Source of the DNA: Congeria kusceri
Taxonomy: Eukaryota > Mollusca > Bivalvia > Myida > Dreissenidae
Assembly (NCBI GenBank): GCA_027627225.1
Contig: CM051034.1
Location: 11,115,761-11,179,760 of the forward strand
Direction: 5' to 3'
Length of the DNA stretch: 64,000 bases
The position numbers and the translations under genes were made by a program. This document shows, in pieces, positions 58,601-64,000 of this stretch. The notes beneath the pieces were generated by a model. It did not search any database and was not told where the DNA came from. It saw only the letters and a list, made by a program, of their open reading frames with translations. Position 1 is the stretch's first letter, and each line of letters starts with the position of its first letter.

Positions 58601-60816
58601 CCTTAAACATTGTTTTTAAGTGGATACTATCAAAACAAAACACTTATTTATCAAAAGCACATTTGATTATTGAAAAAGGTAAATAAAACAAAAATCATTC
58701 TGACAAACCCAATAAAATGTTCTAGGGTCGGGTTACCTGAAACAAACATTTCTTTTTTTACGCCTGATAAGATGTTCCAGCGAATTTAGGCCTAATAAAA
58801 AGGAAATAAATAATATATTAAATAACTTAATTTGAATGACAAATTGACAGGAAATAAATTAATGCTTAGAAGCCGTAGATTCTTTATAATTGTCTCATTG
58901 TAAGCTAATCTTTTTATATTATTTATCTTTTCAGGTACATGGAAAAAAGACTAGCATGTGAGTGTGTTTGGAAGCAGTTAAAGGCAATTCAGACTTTCCG
59001 AAAGCTGTAGGCCTGGCCTGACAGTCATATCAAGCAACTTTTGAGTTTCTCCGGCATTTAATTCAACAGAATCTGTCCGATTGTCTGACAACTTTTTGAG
59101 TGTTTCAACATTTCTTAAGAAAACATTTTTTCGGTCTGCACATTTTTAAATATTATTTCAGCCCAGCAAGTTGTCAGACCGAATGTCAGACATATTTTTT
59201 TCAGGAAGTGTGGTCTTGAGCATTATCATCCAGTGTCTGACAAATTTGGAATTTTGCTGGTGATTTTTTTATTGGTAGCCCGATACATTCTGCATTAATT
59301 CCACAAAACAGAAACGCAAGCTAAAAGTTTTATTTTATTTTTTTTCAGAAAAATGCATGTCTATGTATTTTTGAAACATACTGAGTGCATTTCAACATAA
59401 CAGTTATCACATGAATAACATAAACAATATTATGAAAAATAAATCATAGCAATAAATGAAAATGATAATATTGGTGATCTGGTCAAGTTGTACACTGCAG
59501 TTAAAGCTTAAATGATCTTATAAATTATTTGTCATTCTGTCAATGTCTATTGAATATTCTGCACTTGCGAATATTTATATAATTATTTATTATGATAATG
59601 GCCTTAATTAAAATTGTTTTGCACGCAATACAAAACTTATCATAATAATTAACGCTTTATCAATTGAATACAGAATTCTTTCCAAGTGATTAGTAGCTAT
59701 ATCAGCTTAAATCTCCTTCAAATCAGTTCAATTGCTTTCATTTTCACACTTTTGTTGTTGGTATTCAGATTTATTTGTGGTTATTGCGACATCAAAAGCA
59801 TTGTCGCAAACTTCAGCACTATGGTAAAATACAAAGGATTCCCCGTAATAAAATGACGTTAAGGTAACAGGTGATGAATAAATTAACCAATCATTGTTCT
59901 TAAAATTAAGCATACACAGTTCATGACCTTTAATGAAAGCTTCCGATTGGTTATCCAGATTACATGCTACGAATAGAGCAGAACAGTTTTTGTCTGACAA
60001 ATTGGTGCAAGGTAAACTACTGATAAGAATCGATAATAAGATGTGATCGGATTAAAACCAAGACATATAATAGTGCTAGACGCACGCAGTCGTACGCCTG
60101 TTGTTAGATGCTATCAAAGCAAGGCTGTTACGCAAGCAGGTCGTGCTACTGATCCTGAATAAATACAGTAGCCCGACGGGCTTATGTGTTGAATTTCTGA
60201 TAGCCTGACATAAATTGTTGGTAGCCCCCAGGCTATGGATTTGTCGGACACAGTTATCTTTTGCATAGATTTCCTTACAAATGATAACAGTTTGTAAAAT
60301 ATCCTGTGTTTGTTTTCCACTTAATAAATGCACCGCTGTGTTTGTTTTCCACTTAATAAATGCACTGAGTCAATTTAATAGATATGCACCGAGTCAATTT
60401 AATGTACATAGATAATAGAATCACTTATATTACCGATATTCCAGTTATCCATATATTTAATTGACCATGTGGTTGCACAAATGAACCAGTTAAATATTGT
60501 CTTGAAATCATTAGACAATTGTGCTAACAGCGGTGTCAAAATGGATGTTGAAATTATTGTATTTCAAATACAATGTAATTTTTTTTAAATGATAATGGTA
60601 ATGTGTATTCGACTGTATTTGATCTTTTGTTTTTTGGCAACAAATTTCATTGCATAAATAAAATATATCATTTGTTACGTGATGTTTTCAGTGAAGCTGA
60701 ACGGAGGCCGACGCATCAATGGCATCCTTCGAGGGTTCGATCCCTTCATGAATCTCGTAATAGATGAGACCATAGAAGAGACTAAGACTGGAGAGAAACA
60801 TGCCATTGGAATGGTG
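55663..60816 (+). CDS. snrpg: Small nuclear ribonucleoprotein G (Sm G), first three coding exons
   Basis: Sm G is one of the seven Sm proteins that form the ring on U1, U2, U4 and U5 snRNAs in the spliceosome. Exons 55663-55694, 58935-58957 and 60692-60816 join in frame (32+23+125 = 180 nt, 60 residues) to [11 protein letters not shown] - YMEKRLAL - [20 protein letters not shown] then [21 protein letters not shown]. The match to human Sm G is strong across the whole Sm1 motif. Donors are GTAATT, GTGAGT and GTATGT; all acceptors are AG after T-rich tracts. The family is about 76 residues long, so roughly 16 residues with the Sm2 motif (RGN...) are missing. No such exon was found before 64000, so it should lie just beyond the window. 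The 23-nt second exon is unusually small. Confidence 0.92.
56210..56790 (+). repeat. Tandem repeat, three units of about 195 bp, in snrpg intron 1
   Basis: CTGATTACAAAACTGAAAT starts equivalent positions at 56239, 56433 and 56629. Each is followed by GTTATGAC-ATTTTTGTA and a (C/T)CCGT-AAGG-TGCAATAA-type block. Spacings are 194 and 196 bp; the last two units are most alike. Confidence 0.85.
57000..58456. other. snrpg intron 1, no gene seen
   Basis: CCGCCGCCATCTTGGAA at about 57260 matches the YY1-type GCCGCCATCTTGG element often found at promoters, but no start exon follows. The frame at 57588-57791 has no known domain. Confidence 0.35.
58457..58765. mobile_element. Foldback MITE in snrpg intron 1
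   Basis: Left terminus GGCGTAAAAAAAAAATG and ATGTTTGTTTCAGGTAAC; right terminus GTTACCTGAAACAAACAT and TTTTTTTACGCC. The inverted arms are about 38 bp. A TGA abuts both ends and may be a 3-bp target duplication, as in Harbinger-type elements. A 17-T run lies inside. This copy lies within 58457-58765, just upstream of the microexon at 58935. Confidence 0.78.
58935..58957 (+). CDS. snrpg: snrpg exon 2, 23-nt microexon
   Basis: Between CTTTTCAG and GTGAGT. It completes the Lys codon, encodes YMEKRLA and starts the Leu codon finished by exon 3. Human Sm G has FMDKKLS at this place. Confidence 0.88.
58958..60691. other. snrpg intron 2
   Basis: No other gene seen. A 31-bp direct repeat (TGTGTTTGTTTTCCACTTAA at 60306 and 60337) is present. 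Minus-strand frames at 59728-60000 and 60076-60333 have no recognisable domain. Confidence 0.4.
60692..60816 (+). CDS. snrpg: snrpg exon 3, Sm1 motif
   Basis: Encodes [20 protein letters not shown] and [20 protein letters not shown], ending at donor GTATGT in phase 0. It holds the Sm1 motif, including the FDPFMNLV loop. Confidence 0.93.
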
Positions 60817-61685
60817 GTATGTTGCTGGTTATAAAAATATATGTTATTTCAGACCCTTATAATTTCTATGGGCACCTTGGCTCCCATTGGCGGTCAACAG
60901 GTTTTAACCAGCAGTTTTCATAGGTTAAAACCAGCCCAGTCAATACACTAAGGGCTGACGCGTGTAAACTAAAAGTGTTTCTGGAAAGACAGCATGTGTA
61001 TGTTCCTCAATTAAAGCGTGTTAACATTCCTTTAAGTTGACCGCGTGTTGGGTACAATTTTATGTATTTCTTGGGCTTAAGTTATTGTCATGGAGATCAA
61101 ATAGCTATCACACGATGCCATGGTATATGTTATATTTCTCAATAATACAAACGCCTCCTGTTATGCTGTGTGTTTTAGCGCAGTTAATGTCATAAAAGTA
61201 GGCGTTTTGTGTTTTCTTGCATAATTTCACCTACAAACTAACTGTCCAAAGACGATTATGGTTAATAATGTGATTACTTGAATAAATAGCATGATTTGTA
61301 AATAATACACATTTTTTCTCTGTTTCTGATAATTAAAAAACATGCATATTAAAGATTTTTTCGCATTTAACTGTGTGTGAGTGTCGCACAGAGTGTGTAT
61401 GTTTTCCAACGAAGTCAAATTTTATGTGCGTGTTTTACCAATGAAATCATGTTAAAATTCAGGAAATAAACCACGCCTCGACTGTACTGGTCATTTGTGC
61501 AGTGTTCTTTCGGATCCTTTAATGTTCTTGAATTTCAAGCTACACCTTGAACAATGGTTATATTGGATTGACAGTGCTTAAAAATGCTGATTTACAAATT
61601 GAAATATTGAAAATGCATGAACAAAAATGCTTATTTTGTTCTTCAGAAGTGCTTAAACATATTTAAAAACAAAAAACTTCATTCA

Positions 61686-63309
61686 ACTCGACTATTCAAA
61701 GAATAGGTGGGCTTTCCTACTTGGCGTCAGCGTCCGCGTCTGAATTTGGTTAAACCAAAGTTTTTATTAAAAAGTCTTGTAACTTCAAAACTACATAAGT
61801 TATTCACTTGAAACTTGGAATATACCTTTGTCATCAACTCTGGTATCAAGGGCAAATTTCCCTTTAACTCTGTTTTGTATTTTGATAGAGTTATGTCCCT
61901 TTTTCACATAGATTTTCTTGTTAAAGTTTATATTCAAAAGTTTTGTAACTTCAGTACTTCAATACTACAAAAGCTATTCACTTGAAACTTGGAATATACC
62001 TTCGTCATCAACTCCAGTATCAGGGTGAACATTTCCCATAACTCTATTTTGTATTTTGACAGAGTAATGCCCCTTTTTCACGGTATTCAAAAGTTTTGTA
62101 ACTTCAAAACTACAAAACTACATAAGATATTCACTTGAAACTTGGAACTAACCTTTGTCATCAACTCTAGCAGTGTTCTGGCGAGGCCGCAAAATTGCGA
62201 TTTTATCGCTTATTTTTCACAAATGTCACAAAAAATTTGGTTTAGTAGCGATTATTGTCGCATACAAAATTTCATGGGACGAATCGTCGAAAATGCGAAA
62301 CAATTTGGGGACGAATATCAAATCTCTCGAAGTGTGCTGAGTACGAACCAAACATCCGATTGAGGTCTGCTTTCTGATTGGTTTAATTAAATATGGCGCT
62401 ACAATCTTAGCCAATCGATAACATTATGCGTTCGAGCTTTATCTCCATATTGAAGAGTATTCATTTTGTTTTCCAAGATGTAGTTGTCTGCTGCGTCGCC
62501 TAAGAAAAAAAGCCTCGAACGTTATATTGAATCATTTCTCCTCGCAAAACATCGAAACATAAGAGTTTGTTGGTAACGATTCGAGTCTGACCGTTGCTTT
62601 GCAAGCTGCCTGCAACCCTATCAATAAAGCCGGTGACGGTCTAGAAGTTTCTTTGACAGAAACTCAAAGTGATTGTGACGCAAAAACCTGAACGAAAATT
62701 CCAAAATTCTTATTTTAAAAAACACAGTTGGCTTGCCTATAATGTTGAAGGAAATTTTATGACGCGTTCACTTTTTATTAAGCACAAAAAGAATAGCATT
62801 TTCCATTGAAAGTGACATATTTTAAGTTTATTAGTTATATCAGTTATTTGTGTTGAGCAGTTTATAATTTAAAAAAAAAAAAAAACATTAACTGTGTTTC
62901 TAATGTTAACTACTGTTGGTTAAACTCATACCAACCACACTTAAACAAGACACAACTAGTCAAAGTAAATAAATCTTGTTATTGATTTTATCATTTGTAG
63001 GAAATTGTAGGTGTATTTTGTTTGTGTCTCCAAAAAATTGGAAATGTCACCAATTTTTCATGATGTGTGAGACAAATGTCTCACCTTTCGTGATACCTCG
63101 CCAGAACACTGCTCTAGTATAGGGGCAACATTACCCATAACTCTGTTTTGTATTTTGACAGAGTTAGCCCACGTTTTACATAGACTTTGTGATTAAAGTT
63201 TTTGTTTCAAAAATTTATAAACTATACAAGGCTTCACTTAAAAGTTTTGTATTTTAACAAATTTACGCCCCTTTCACTATCCTAAATATGTACTTCGAAT
63301 AGTCGAGCG
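61686..63309. mobile_element. Degenerate multi-unit repeat with inverted ends
   Basis: ACTCGACTATTCAAAG (61686-61701) and CTTCGAATAGTCGAGC (63294-63309) are inverse ends. Between them, units of roughly 150-200 bp repeat TTCACTTGAAACTTGGAATA, CATCAACTC and AACTCTGTTTTGTATTTTGA. A 941-bp transposon has inserted at 62171. This type of repeat is familiar from bivalves. Confidence 0.7.
62171..63111. mobile_element. Non-autonomous DNA transposon, 941 bp, intact TIRs and TSD
   Basis: The termini CAGTGTTCTGGCGAGG and CCTCGCCAGAACACTG are perfect 16-bp inverses, flanked by the direct repeat CTCTAG (62165-62170 and 63112-63117). It interrupts the multi-unit repeat, whose two halves resume cleanly on either side. 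The CAGTG-type terminus suggests hAT, although hAT elements usually make an 8-bp duplication. No transposase frame. Confidence 0.85.
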
Positions 63310-63330
63310 CGCTGTCCTCTGACACCTCTT

Positions 63331-64000
63331 GTGTATTTTTTCAACTATAATTGTGTTGTATGGGGTTTATAAAACATTCTAATTGTGTTGTTAGTGGGTA
63401 ATTTTGTCATAAAGACAGATCTTTTCAAATTGAAACTTTCATAAAACAGCCGGCAGTGGGGGCTTATTATTACGAAGTGCGAATTATTTAATTGTATGTG
63501 GTACGATAATTGATGGGTACGAAAATATGCCGTTAAAGACCATGTATTACGCGCACAATTTTACCCTAACATTCGGCTATGAAAATTTGGTGCGCCTTAT
63601 GGGGGCACTATACAGTTTCTTGGGCTTCGGACTCGGGCTGGTAGGGTCTGGGTTCGAGCCGTCTTGCACACACTGATAATGTCAACACCTGAAAACAAAC
63701 CAAACATCATTGCAATATTGTTGTGGCTGTGGCTTCACAACAATGTAGGGAAAAGAATTATGCACACAGTTCCACTATAATTTTAACATGCATGATCAGC
63801 CAATTTTGGGGTTCAAATGTCACTAGTTTTCGCGACCATTTCGGTGATTTTCAACATCAATTTGCAACTTTCCTGCGAATGCGAGCACCTCAAACACTGC
63901 ATGCCTGTCTGCGTAACTTACCAGGTACTTGATTGCAACTGAGCAAACTGGGGTTCAACCATTCAGATTTTCCAATAAATTCCAATGTATGTACGCCCTT
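63331..64000. other. Window end, no gene seen
   Basis: A weak tRNA-like B box (GGGTTCGAGCC at about 63650) hints at a SINE remnant. The final snrpg exon was looked for here and not found. Confidence 0.35.

Overview
The window reads as animal nuclear DNA, most likely from a bivalve mollusc. It is AT-rich, its genes are split by GT-AG introns, it carries only short scattered coding islands, and it is crowded with SINEs, MITEs and other foldback repeats of the kind common in bivalve genomes. The species cannot be named from sequence alone. No bacterial operons, CRISPR arrays or long viral reading frames were seen.

Four genes and one broken gene are supported. (1) A two-exon class A GPCR on the minus strand (11696 down to 5518), rebuilt from a TM1-TM6 exon and a TM7 exon 5 kb away that join in frame. 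(2) A seven-exon plus-strand type I membrane receptor (25723-30359, 485 aa predicted) with a signal peptide, two diverged C-type-lectin-like modules, one transmembrane helix and a long cytoplasmic tail with 12 tyrosines. (3) Upstream of it, a decayed paralogue (19318-22021) in which three homologous exons remain, two with one-base frameshifts and one with a lost splice donor. (4) A single-exon minus-strand gene for an unrecognised 569-aa, basic, probably nuclear protein (46043-47752). (5) The first three coding exons of snrpg (Sm protein G of the spliceosomal snRNPs), including a 23-nt microexon, at 55663-60816; the last exon lies beyond the window.

Most of the rest is mobile DNA. Family F is a short element found eight times. 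It has a 12-bp inverted repeat whose second copy is internal and a terminal hairpin, a layout like helentron-derived (HINE) elements. Family P is a piggyBac-like MITE flanked by TTAA with a tRNA-like core, found six times; F has inserted into P at least twice. Two further non-autonomous elements have intact terminal inverted repeats and target duplications (33227-33872 and 62171-63111). There are at least five tRNA-derived SINE insertions (one with a perfect 15-bp target duplication), inverted arrays of a CCGGTTT motif bounding about 8 kb, and several tandem duplications with periods from 97 to 530 bp.

Layout: 1-5.5 kb repeats; 5.5-11.7 kb GPCR; 12.5-19.2 kb repeats and SINEs; 19.3-30.4 kb receptor pseudogene plus receptor; 30.6-46 kb repeats and gene-free DNA; 46-47.8 kb intronless gene; 50-54.6 kb a cluster of F, P and SINE insertions; 55.6-60.8 kb snrpg; 61.7-63.3 kb nested repeats. 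The genes are unrelated to one another except for the receptor and its dead paralogue.
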